NCBI GenBank assembly: GCA_002352185.1
Contig: DEHY01000028.1
Span: 8,273-14,891, forward strand
Origin: Competibacteraceae bacterium UBA2788
GTDB lineage: Bacteria > Pseudomonadota > Gammaproteobacteria > Competibacterales > Competibacteraceae
Direction of reading: 5' to 3'
Length of the DNA: 6,619 nt
A program made the position numbers and the translations under genes. The notes beneath the pieces were generated by a model. It did not search any database. It saw only the letters and a program-made list of their open reading frames with translations, and was not told the origin of the DNA. Position 1 is the first letter of the stretch; each line of letters begins with the position of its first letter. Shown here piece by piece: positions 1 through 6,619 of this stretch.

Positions 1-120
1 TGCCAGTTTCACCCGGAATTTACTTCCACCCCGCGCGCCGGTCATCCGCTGTTCCACGGCTTCGTCAAGGCCGCGATTCGGCAGCGCCAGCAACGTGGCG
101 AACAGGCCCTCACCCGATGA
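1..120 (+). CDS. pyrG: CTP synthase, C-terminal end (partial)
   Basis: Only the last 39 codons are in the window, open from base 1 to TGA at 118-120. CTP synthase aminates UTP to CTP in the cytoplasm, using ammonia released from glutamine by its C-terminal class I amidotransferase domain. The fragment opens with [11 protein letters not shown], the signature around the His and Glu of the Cys-His-Glu amidotransferase triad (codons 4 and 6 here). It continues with [12 protein letters not shown], the usual last helix, and ends in a short Arg/Gln-rich tail. The nucleophile Cys and the synthase domain lie upstream, outside the window. The stop overlaps the kdsA start, so the two genes are probably co-transcribed and translationally coupled. 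The family call is secure despite the short length. Confidence 0.95.
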   Translation, partial: CQFHPEFTSTPRAGHPLFHGFVKAAIRQRQQRGEQALTR

Positions 121-953
121 TGAAGCTCTGTGGTTTTGAAGTCGGCCTGGATCGGCCTCTGTTCCTGATCGCCGGTCCCTGCGTGATCGAATCCGAACAA
201 CTGGCGCTGGATACCGCCGGGCGGCTCAAGGAAATCACCGGTCGCCTGGGCATTCCGTTCATCTATAAATCCTCCTTCGACAAGGCCAACCGCTCCTCGC
301 ACCACAGCTATCGCGGCCCTGGGCTGGAGCAGGGACTGAAAATCCTGGAAACGGTGAAAGCCCAAATCGGGGTGCCGGTGCTGACCGATGTGCATGAATA
401 CACCCCGCTGGCTGAGGTCGCTGCGGTGGTGGATGTGCTGCAAACCCCGGCGTTTCTGTGCCGCCAGACTGATTTCATCCAGAACGTGGTTCGCCAGGGC
501 AAGCCGGTCAATATCAAAAAAGGCCAGTTCCTCTCACCCTGGGATATGGCGAACGTGGTCGCCAAGGCGCGTATCGCCGGAAACGTTCAGATCATGGTTT
601 GCGAACGCGGCGCGTCCTTTGGCTACAATAATCTGGTGTCCGATATGCGCGCCCTGATGGTGATGCGCGCCACCGGCTGTCCGGTGGTGTTTGACGCCAC
701 CCATTCGGTGCAATTGCCCGGCGGTCAGGGCCAGGTTTCCGGCGGCCAGCGCGAGTTTGTGCCGGTGCTGGCGCGGGCCGCAGTGGCGGCGGGCATCTCC
801 GGGCTGTTCATGGAAACCCATCCCGATCCGGATCGGGCGCTGAGCGATGGCCCCAATGCCTGGCCACTGGATCGGATGGAAGCGCTGCTGGCGACGCTCA
901 AGGCGCTGGACACGTTGATCAAACAACAGGGTTTCCCGGAAGCTGAGCTTTAA
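120..953 (+). CDS. kdsA: 3-deoxy-8-phosphooctulonate (Kdo-8-phosphate) synthase, metal-dependent type
   Basis: This cytoplasmic enzyme condenses phosphoenolpyruvate with arabinose 5-phosphate to Kdo 8-phosphate, the precursor of the inner-core sugar of lipopolysaccharide. The 277-residue protein is of normal family length. Visible motifs are IAGPCVIES (residues 17-25), [11 protein letters not shown] (50-60), PAFLCRQTD (110-118), [12 protein letters not shown] (131-142), [15 protein letters not shown] (161-175), [11 protein letters not shown] (192-202) and METHPDPD (231-238). Cys21, His195, Glu232 and Asp243 match the spacing of the metal ligands Cys11, His185, Glu222 and Asp233 of the Aquifex enzyme, so this should be a class II, metal-dependent synthase. 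Two ATGs lie in tandem at 117 and 120. I chose 120 because relatives begin MKLCGFE, but 117 is possible. No good Shine-Dalgarno sequence is seen, and overlap with the pyrG stop suggests coupled translation. Confidence 0.96.
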   Translation: MKLCGFEVGLDRPLFLIAGPCVIESEQLALDTAGRLKEITGRLGIPFIYKSSFDKANRSSHHSYRGPGLEQGLKILETVKAQIGVPVLTDVHEYTPLAEVAAVVDVLQTPAFLCRQTDFIQNVVRQGKPVNIKKGQFLSPWDMANVVAKARIAGNVQIMVCERGASFGYNNLVSDMRALMVMRATGCPVVFDATHSVQLPGGQGQVSGGQREFVPVLARAAVAAGISGLFMETHPDPDRALSDGPNAWPLDRMEALLATLKALDTLIKQQGFPEAEL

Positions 954-962
954 CCACAATAA

Positions 963-2291
<1,329 letters not shown>

Positions 2292-2357
2292 GTCCAGCAT
2301 CCTGACGGCGACCGTTCCGGCACCGTCATTGCACCCCTGAACCGCGCCTTCCCTGCC

Positions 2358-2407
2358 GCTCCGCCCCGACTCCGGGGCCGGGGAGCAGGGGCGGCGCTCA
2401 ATTTTTT
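2358..2407 (+). terminator. GC-rich hairpin plus T6 run downstream of eno (terminator or attenuator candidate)
   Basis: CCGCCCC (2361-2367) is complementary to GGGGCGG (2388-2394). The flanking GC at 2358-2359 can pair with GC at 2396-2397 across a single T/C mismatch, and CTCC (2370-2373) can pair with GGAG (2382-2385) inside. An alternative fold pairs GCCCCG (2363-2368) with CGGGGC (2373-2378). A run of six T (2402-2407) follows four bases after the outer stem. This resembles a Rho-independent terminator for eno. The T run ends only 13 bases before the ftsB ATG, which leaves no room for a promoter after it, so ftsB transcripts must start upstream and pass through this structure. It may be a partial terminator, an attenuator or simply 5' UTR structure. 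No folding energy was computed. Confidence 0.5.
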
Positions 2408-2420
2408 AGCCCGCCCCCCC

Positions 2421-2984
2421 ATGGCTTATCCCACAGAACATAGCTTGAGCCTGCAAATTCTGGCGGCGGCGCTGATCGCAGTGTTGGTGTTTCTGCACTA
2501 TCTGCTCTGGATTGATGAAGGCGGCCTGCGCCAGACGCGCGCCCTGCGCATTGCCATCCAGGTGCAAAAGGACGATAACGCGGCGCTGTCCGAACGCAAC
2601 AAGGGCTTGGATGCGGAAGTCAAGGATCTGAAAAGCGGGTTGATGGCGATTGAGGAGCGCGCACGCGCCGAAATGGGCATGATTCGTCCAGACGAAACCT
2701 TTTACCGCCTGCTCGAACAACCGCTGCCGCAGCCGGCTGCTCCTCTCATTCCTGGTAAAGCTGCGCCCCCCGGCAAGTCGGCGACCCCTGCCCGAAAACC
2801 GCCGGTGGCCGTAAAACCCGTTGCGCCAGCGGCCAAACCTTCTCCCACCCCGGTCAGGCCGACGATTAAGCCCTCCGCTCCACCCGCCAAACCCAGGCTC
2901 GCGCCTATGATTAAGACGCCTGTTAAAGTGCCTTTTGAATCGCCTGTTGAAGCGCCTGTTGAGACGCCGGAACGCCGTGAATAA
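2421..2984 (+). CDS. ftsB: Cell division protein FtsB with long proline-rich C-terminal tail
   Basis: FtsB is a single-pass inner-membrane protein that joins FtsL and FtsQ through a periplasmic coiled coil and helps activate septal peptidoglycan synthesis. Residues 11-30 form the membrane helix, ending LHYLLW. Residues 36-80 are a probable coiled coil. The segment [22 protein letters not shown] (79-100) is the family hallmark, compare RPGETFYRL in E. coli. The 187 residues far exceed the roughly 100 of E. coli FtsB. Residues 101-187 contain 26 prolines, are Lys/Arg-rich without acidic residues up to about 172, then become Glu-rich in a PVEA/PVET repeat. The ATG follows a run of seven C with no Shine-Dalgarno sequence. 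No better in-frame start fits the membrane helix. Position between eno and ispD supports the call. The tail's role is unknown. Confidence 0.9.
   Translation: MAYPTEHSLSLQILAAALIAVLVFLHYLLWIDEGGLRQTRALRIAIQVQKDDNAALSERNKGLDAEVKDLKSGLMAIEERARAEMGMIRPDETFYRLLEQPLPQPAAPLIPGKAAPPGKSATPARKPPVAVKPVAPAAKPSPTPVRPTIKPSAPPAKPRLAPMIKTPVKVPFESPVEAPVETPERRE
2919..2966 (+). repeat. 12-bp tandem coding repeat at the 3' end of ftsB
   Basis: CCTGTT recurs at 2919, 2943 and 2955, with a degenerate copy CCTTTT at 2931, giving four 12-bp units. The two best copies read CCTGTTGAAGCG and CCTGTTGAGACG. In the ftsB frame they encode [12 protein letters not shown] and PVET. The period is a multiple of three, so gain or loss of a unit would keep ftsB in frame. 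It would also shift nothing in ispD, which starts at 2977. Confidence 0.75.
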
Positions 2985-3687
2985 CCAGCGCCACTGGGCC
3001 ATCGTACCCGCTGCCGGCGTCGGCAAGCGCATGGGTTCGGCCCGCCCCAAGCAATACCTGCCCCTCGCCGGTCGTGCGGTCATCGCCTACGCGCTGGACA
3101 CGCTGCTGCATCATCCGCGCATTGACGGCGTCGTGGTCGCTGTCGGCGCCGAAGACGAGTGGTGGCCGGAAGTCGCTGCCGAACTTACGACCGACAAGCC
3201 ATTACGGGTCGTGATCGGCGGCGCGGAACGGTGTCATTCCGTGCGCAACGGGCTGGAAGCGCTGCAGGAATGGGCCGCGCCGGACGATTGGGCGCTGGTG
3301 CATGACGCCGCCCGGCCCTGTCTGAGCGCTGCGGATCTGGAGCGCTTGCTGGATGAACTGGCCGCCGATCCCGTGGGTGGATTACTGGCCGTTCCGGTTC
3401 GGGACACCTTGAAGCGGGCGGATTCCGCCGGGCGGGTCGCGGCGACGGTGGATCGCTCGCAGCTCTGGCATGCGCTGACCCCGCAGATGTTCCGGCTGGA
3501 GCGATTGCGCGACGCGATCAACGCCGCATTGGCGCGTGGGCTGCTGGTCACGGATGAAGCGGCGGCAATGGAAGCGGCGGGCTTTGCGCCCCGGCTGATT
3601 GAAGGCCGGGCGGATAATTTGAAAATCACCCGACCGGAGGATCTGGCGCTGGCGGAGTTTTATCTGAAGCGCCGAATGGCGGATTAA
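2977..3687 (+). CDS. ispD: 2-C-methyl-D-erythritol 4-phosphate cytidylyltransferase
   Basis: IspD transfers CMP from CTP to methylerythritol phosphate, the third step of the MEP isoprenoid pathway, in the cytoplasm. From GTG at 2977 the product is 236 residues, the same length as E. coli IspD. The nucleotide-binding loop [12 protein letters not shown] (9-20) carries Arg18, with Lys25 in the PKQYL segment. VHDAARP lies at 108-114, PVRDTLKR at 140-147 (Thr144), [14 protein letters not shown] at 157-170 (Arg160) and [22 protein letters not shown] at 209-230 (Lys216). All match the E. coli catalytic and substrate residues. The GTG overlaps the end of ftsB by 8 bases and only a weak GGAA precedes it, which suggests coupling. 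A TTG at 2935 would add 14 basic residues from the repeat region and is unlikely. Confidence 0.96.
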   Translation: MNNQRHWAIVPAAGVGKRMGSARPKQYLPLAGRAVIAYALDTLLHHPRIDGVVVAVGAEDEWWPEVAAELTTDKPLRVVIGGAERCHSVRNGLEALQEWAAPDDWALVHDAARPCLSAADLERLLDELAADPVGGLLAVPVRDTLKRADSAGRVAATVDRSQLWHALTPQMFRLERLRDAINAALARGLLVTDEAAAMEAAGFAPRLIEGRADNLKITRPEDLALAEFYLKRRMAD

Positions 3688-3722
3688 TCACCTGGGAAAG
3701 TTGCTTTGGCAGGAGGATCATC

Positions 3723-4190
3723 ATGCGGATCGGTCACGGCTTCGACGTTCACGCTTTCGGTCCCGGCGGGTTCATCACCCTGGGCGGAGTCCGCATTCCG
3801 CATCGTCACGGCCTGATTGCGCACTCCGACGGCGACGTGCTGCTCCACGCGCTCTGCGATGCGCTGCTGGGCGCGGCGGGGCTGGGCGACATCGGCCAGC
3901 ATTTTCCCGACAGCAGCGCCGAATTCAAAGGCATTGACAGCCGGATTCTGCTGCGACGAGTGGTAGCGCTGGTGCGGGCGCAGGGGCTGACGGTCGGAAA
4001 TGTGGACGCCACGATTATTGCCCAGGCGCCGAAAATGGCTCCGCACATTCCCGCCATGCGCGAACGGATCGCCGCCGATTTGGGCATTGCCCCGGAACAG
4101 GCCAACGTCAAAGCCACCACCACCGAGCGGCTTGGCTTTATCGGTCGCGGCGAAGGCATCGCCGTCCATGTGGTTGCGCTGCTGGTTTGA
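3723..4190 (+). CDS. ispF: 2-C-methyl-D-erythritol 2,4-cyclodiphosphate synthase
   Basis: IspF forms the cyclic diphosphate from CDP-methylerythritol 2-phosphate and releases CMP, two steps after IspD in the MEP pathway. The family is a homotrimer with zinc at subunit interfaces. The 155-residue protein starts [13 protein letters not shown]. Asp8, His10 and His42 are the zinc ligands, the last within [10 protein letters not shown] (33-42). [22 protein letters not shown] and [19 protein letters not shown] are the remaining family motifs, all intact. The gene lies 35 bp after ispD with a near-perfect AGGAGG at 3711-3716, six bases before the ATG. That is much stronger than the sites of ftsB and ispD, so ispF may be translated more independently. 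Its stop lies 14 bp from the stop of the opposing Uma2 gene. Confidence 0.98.
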   Translation: MRIGHGFDVHAFGPGGFITLGGVRIPHRHGLIAHSDGDVLLHALCDALLGAAGLGDIGQHFPDSSAEFKGIDSRILLRRVVALVRAQGLTVGNVDATIIAQAPKMAPHIPAMRERIAADLGIAPEQANVKATTTERLGFIGRGEGIAVHVVALLV

Positions 4191-4204
4191 CGCTGCGGCG
4201 CGGT

Positions 4205-4807
4205 CTATGGCCGACGTTCTTCTTCTTGCGCCATGCCGACCGCCGGCGGCGCGCTCAGGTCTTCGTAAACCGCCTCCACCGGGCATTCCAGGTCAATGCT
4301 CTCCAGACGCAGCCGCTGGCCGGGACCGGTGCTGTCCACGATCCATTGACTCTCCAGCCGCCGGTAGATTTGGATGCGGACCCGCTCCGGGTCCACCAGC
4401 ACATATTCTTGCAGGCTGTCCAGTTGCCGGTAGGCCGCGAATTTTTCACCCAGATCGAAAACTGCGGTCGTTGGCGACAACACCTCGACCACCAGCAACG
4501 GAGAACGCTTGACGTAGCGGTCGGCGCGGTCGTTCTCGGCGCAAGTCACCAGCACATCGGGGTAGAAGCTGCAATCCGCCGTCTCCACCCGAACCTTGAC
4601 ATCAGCCATGTACACCCGGCACGGACTGCCGCGCAGGTGCTGGCGCAACATCACATAAAGATTACCGCCGACTTCATTATGCAAATCAGTGCCGCCAGCC
4701 ATGGCGAACACCTCGCCGCGCACAAATTCATGGCGCTGCGATTGGCGATCTTCCCATGCCAGGTAATCATCGAAGCTAAAGGTGAGGCGGAACGCGGGTT
4801 GGGACAT
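4205..4807 (-). CDS. Uma2 family (DUF820) putative restriction-endonuclease-fold protein
   Basis: The product is 200 residues and belongs to the Uma2/DUF820 family, which has a PD-(D/E)XK nuclease fold. Its members are often multicopy and have no settled biological role. Near the N-terminus are DDYLAWEDRQSQRHEFVRGEVFAMAGG (residues 13-39) and HNEVGGNLYVMLRQHLRGSPCRVYMADVKVRV (43-74). The putative catalytic residues are Asp84 in FYPDVLV, Glu108 in LLVVEVLSPTT and Lys122 in LGEKFAAYR, followed by LQEYVLVDPERVRIQIYRR. The nuclease core looks intact. The start is ATG at 4805-4807, with AGGAG seven bases upstream. The open frame runs on through truD antisense, but that extension resembles no protein I know. 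It interrupts ispF-truD on the opposite strand and looks like a later insertion. Nuclease activity is inferred, not shown. Confidence 0.88.
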   Translation of the reverse strand: MSQPAFRLTFSFDDYLAWEDRQSQRHEFVRGEVFAMAGGTDLHNEVGGNLYVMLRQHLRGSPCRVYMADVKVRVETADCSFYPDVLVTCAENDRADRYVKRSPLLVVEVLSPTTAVFDLGEKFAAYRQLDSLQEYVLVDPERVRIQIYRRLESQWIVDSTGPGQRLRLESIDLECPVEAVYEDLSAPPAVGMAQEEERRP

Positions 4808-4906
4808 GGCGAAACTCCTGAAGAAATTCAATGCGGGCAAAAGCGTACCATACGAATACTGCCGATTGGCGTGATTTAACCCTGAACTCCGTGGAAACCA
4901 CCCGAA
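4808..4906. other. Divergent intergenic region between Uma2 gene and truD
   Basis: This 99-bp gap separates two divergently transcribed genes and is richer in A/T than its surroundings. Both genes must find a promoter here or, for truD, within the Uma2 coding region. I could not identify a convincing -35/-10 pair on either strand. A weak GGAAA at 4893-4897 lies nine bases before the truD ATG. Confidence 0.4.
4815..4819 (-). promoter_or_regulatory. Ribosome binding site of the Uma2 gene
   Basis: CTCCT on the plus strand reads AGGAG on the minus strand, seven bases upstream of the ATG at 4805-4807. It decides the start, because the same frame stays open far upstream across truD. Confidence 0.75.
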
Positions 4907-5965
4907 ATGACTGAAATTCAACCCATAATCGTCCTGCCCTACGCCCACGGCCAGCCGCGCTGGCGGGGTCGGCTGCGCACGACTCCCGATGATTTTCAGG
5001 TCCGCGAAGAAATGGATTTCAGCCTGGACGGCGCGGGTGAACATGTCTGGCTGTGGGTGCGCAAGCGCGGCGCCAATACCGAATGGGTCGCAAAACGCCT
5101 GGCGGAACGGGCGGGCGTTGCGCCCGGAGCAGTGAGTTACGCCGGACTGAAAGACCGCTGCGCCGTCACCGAGCAATGGTTCTCGGTTCACTTGCCCGGG
5201 CGGGCGGAACCGGACTGGACCGCCGCCGATGATCCGGATTTCACCGTACTCAAAGCGGTGCGCCATTCCCGTAAACTGCGGCGCGGGGCCTTGAGCGGCA
5301 ATGCCTTTCGCATCGTGATCCGCGAGCTGGACGGCGATCCGGCGGAATTGGAAACCCGGCTGAATCTCATCGCCACGCACGGCGTACCTCACTATTTCGG
5401 CGAGCAGCGTTTTGGGCGCGAGGGCGGCAATCTGGAACGGGCCGAAGCAATGCTCAGCGGGCGGGAAAAGGTGCGCGACCGCCACCGGCGCGGCCTGTAT
5501 CTGTCCGCCGCCCGCTCCGAACTGTTCAACGCGGTGCTGGCGCAGCGGGTTCATGAGCAAAGCTGGAATCAGGCGTTGCCCGGCGAAGTATTGATGCTGG
5601 CGGGCAGCCACAGCATCTTTGCCGCCGCCGAGGTGGATGCGACTCTTTATCAGCGGGTCGCAGCGTTTGATGTTCACCCGACCGGCCCGCTGTGGGGCGC
5701 CGGCGAATTACGGAGCGGCGGCGCAGTGCGGGAACTGGAGGAAGCGGTTGCGGCGACCTTGCCGATATTCCGTGACGGACTGGCGGCAGCGGGGCTGGAG
5801 CAGGAACGGCGGGCGCTGCGATTGATGGTGCGGGATGCAAGGCTGGAATTTTCCGAACCTTGTGTCGCCGTCATCAGTTTCCGGCTGCCCGCCGGTGCTT
5901 ACGCGACCACGGTACTGCGCGAACTGGTGGTCGAGACAATGGCGTCAGATTCAGCCGCCGCCTAA
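4907..5965 (+). CDS. truD: tRNA pseudouridine(13) synthase TruD
   Basis: TruD converts uridine 13 of tRNA(Glu) to pseudouridine, in the cytoplasm. The 352 residues match the 349 of E. coli. The N-terminal part has RTTPDDFQVREEMDFSLDGAGEHVWLWVRKRGANTEWVAKRLA (24-66). The catalytic motif is YAGLKDRCAVTEQWFSV (78-94) with Asp83. It is followed by RHSRKLRRGALSGNAFRI (119-136), with Asn132 and Phe134 equivalent to E. coli Asn129 and Phe131. PHYFGEQRFGREGGNL (161-175) and LSAARSELFNAVLAQR (199-214) follow, then the TruD insertion domain, and FRLPAGAYATTVLREL (325-340) closes the fold. The residue two after the catalytic Asp is Cys85, where most bacterial TruD proteins I recall have His. Only a weak GGAAA precedes the ATG. 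The last 15 bases overlap an opposing gene. surE, the usual next gene, is absent. Confidence 0.96.
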   Translation: MTEIQPIIVLPYAHGQPRWRGRLRTTPDDFQVREEMDFSLDGAGEHVWLWVRKRGANTEWVAKRLAERAGVAPGAVSYAGLKDRCAVTEQWFSVHLPGRAEPDWTAADDPDFTVLKAVRHSRKLRRGALSGNAFRIVIRELDGDPAELETRLNLIATHGVPHYFGEQRFGREGGNLERAEAMLSGREKVRDRHRRGLYLSAARSELFNAVLAQRVHEQSWNQALPGEVLMLAGSHSIFAAAEVDATLYQRVAAFDVHPTGPLWGAGELRSGGAVRELEEAVAATLPIFRDGLAAAGLEQERRALRLMVRDARLEFSEPCVAVISFRLPAGAYATTVLRELVVETMASDSAAA

Positions 5966-6160
5966 GCGCAAGGTTAATACCACGAGATGCGCCAGACAGC
6001 CGAACACCATCGCGGCGATACCCGCCTGAAGCAGCGTCCCAACCTGGAACCCCGCAACCCAGAAAGCGCCCGTCAGCCGCGCCCCAATAGCGATCAGGCA
6101 GGCGACTACGCCCACCAAACCGGCCAGTCGGCCAATCCACAAAAGCAGTATTTCCACCAT
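5951..6160 (-). CDS. Small two-helix membrane protein, unknown function
   Basis: I do not recognise this 69-residue protein. It is strongly hydrophobic, with two likely membrane helices at about residues 4-26 (LLLWIGRLAGLVGVVACLIAI) and 43-65 (ending FGCLAHLVVLTL). These are joined by a short loop with GARLTGAFWVAGFQVGT and followed by RLGGG. No signal peptidase or lipoprotein motif is evident. The start ATG at 6158-6160 is set by GGAGG eight bases upstream. A GTG at 6173-6175 is less likely because it overlaps that site. The gene begins 31 bp after the trpE stop on the same strand, so it is probably co-transcribed with trpE. Its 3' end overlaps the end of truD by 15 bp. The strong ribosome site and membrane pattern support a real gene. 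Confidence 0.72.
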   Translation of the reverse strand: MVEILLLWIGRLAGLVGVVACLIAIGARLTGAFWVAGFQVGTLLQAGIAAMVFGCLAHLVVLTLRLGGG

Positions 6161-6168
6161 AATTATTG

Positions 6169-6173
6169 CCTCC
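6169..6173 (-). promoter_or_regulatory. Ribosome binding site of the small membrane protein gene
   Basis: CCTCC on the plus strand reads GGAGG on the minus strand, eight bases before the ATG at 6158-6160. It lies in an A/T-rich patch (about 6160-6200) unlike the GC-rich surroundings. It favours the ATG start over the GTG at 6173-6175. Confidence 0.75.
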
Positions 6174-6191
6174 ACAATTACGCTAATTTAT

Positions 6192-6619
6192 TTATTTTCC
6201 AACTGTTCTTGGCTCATCCAGTCCCCGTTCCGCCAGCGCCGCCGCCCGGAACAGCGCCCGGCCCTTATTCATGGTTTCCTCCCACTCTTTGTCAGGAATG
6301 GAGTCAGCCACAACCCCGCCTCCAGCCTGAATATGCAAAATCCCGTCTTTGAGAATGGCGGTGCGAATGGCAATGGCGGTATCCATATTGCCGGACCAGG
6401 ACAGATAGCCGACCGCCCCCGCGTAAATGCCGCGCTTGACCGGCTCCAGTTCGTCAATAATCTCCATCGCCCGAATCTTGGGCGCGCCGCTGACGGTGCC
6501 CGCCGGGAAGGTGGCCCGCAATGCGTCTATCGCTGTCAGACCGGGCCGCAGCCGTCCGGTCACGTTGGAAACGATGTGCATGACATGCGAATACCGCTCG
6601 ACGACCATCTTCTCGGTCA
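6192..6619 (-). CDS. trpE: Anthranilate synthase component I, C-terminal part (partial)
   Basis: The gene runs off the right edge, and the last 142 or so codons are present, ending in TAA at 6192-6194. Anthranilate synthase component I makes anthranilate from chorismate, with ammonia from the TrpG glutaminase subunit, as the first step of tryptophan synthesis. The visible part begins [19 protein letters not shown]. It then shows [50 protein letters not shown], and [30 protein letters not shown], which make up the chorismate-binding domain. The [10 protein letters not shown] wording fits TrpE better than PabB or isochorismate synthases. The N-terminal domain, which carries tryptophan feedback control in this family, is outside the window. 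The gene is followed on its own strand by a small membrane protein gene, not by trpG. Confidence 0.94.
   Translation of the reverse strand, partial: TEKMVVERYSHVMHIVSNVTGRLRPGLTAIDALRATFPAGTVSGAPKIRAMEIIDELEPVKRGIYAGAVGYLSWSGNMDTAIAIRTAILKDGILHIQAGGGVVADSIPDKEWEETMNKGRALFRAAALAERGLDEPRTVGK

Noticed and set aside
2406..3083. Minus-strand open frame of 225 codons with Arg/Asn-rich repeats, antisense to ftsB and the ispD start.
   Set aside because: Its repeats are the complement of the Pro-rich FtsB coding repeat. It has no family likeness and covers two well-supported genes.
4197..4232. GGCGC/GCGCC inverted repeat at the ispF-Uma2 convergent junction, a possible bidirectional terminator.
   Set aside because: Five-base arms with a 26-base loop and no flanking T or A tract are within chance in GC-rich DNA.
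4821..4906. Possible -10 boxes such as TACCAT at 4846-4851 for a truD promoter.
   Set aside because: No acceptable -35 element lies at the proper distance, so I did not call a promoter.
4808..5677. The minus-strand frame of the Uma2 gene stays open a further 870 bases across truD, as if for a 490-residue fusion protein.
   Set aside because: The extension lies antisense to the conserved truD coding frame, resembles no known protein, and the Uma2 ATG has its own AGGAG. Long antisense open frames are common in GC-rich genes.

Overview
The window is a stretch of high-GC bacterial chromosome carrying almost entirely housekeeping genes. The order pyrG-kdsA-eno-ftsB-ispD-ispF, followed by truD, is the conserved gammaproteobacterial arrangement. 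KdsA (start [11 protein letters not shown], metal-binding Cys present) looks like the version I recall from Xanthomonadales and Betaproteobacteria, not the metal-independent E. coli type. My best placement is a gammaproteobacterium outside the enteric group, perhaps from the Chromatiales/Competibacter/Xanthomonas side. The family-level part of that is a guess.

Layout: positions 1-120 hold the last 39 codons of pyrG (CTP synthase). kdsA (120-953) starts inside the pyrG stop codon. eno (1005-2291) has its own good ribosome binding site. A 129-bp gap with a GC-rich hairpin and a T6 run separates eno from ftsB (2421-2984), whose product has an unusual proline-rich periplasmic tail. ispD (2977-3687) overlaps the end of ftsB, and ispF (3723-4190) follows. 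A Uma2-family (DUF820) nuclease-fold gene lies on the minus strand at 4205-4807, between ispF and truD. truD (4907-5965) meets a small two-helix membrane protein gene (5951-6160, minus) tail to tail. That small gene sits just downstream of the 3' end of trpE (6192-6619, minus), which runs off the window.

The plus-strand genes serve nucleotide synthesis (pyrG), lipopolysaccharide Kdo synthesis (kdsA), glycolysis (eno), cell division (ftsB), the MEP isoprenoid pathway (ispD, ispF) and tRNA pseudouridylation (truD). The minus-strand genes are a probable mobile-family accessory gene (Uma2), a small unknown membrane protein, and tryptophan synthesis (trpE).

I found no tRNA, rRNA, CRISPR array, insertion sequence or new multi-gene system. 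The points worth a second look are the FtsB tail and its 12-bp coding repeat, the hairpin beside an ftsB start with no Shine-Dalgarno sequence, the Uma2 gene inside a conserved cluster, a Cys next to the catalytic Asp of TruD, and the small membrane protein behind trpE. No gene-free stretch exceeds about 130 bp.
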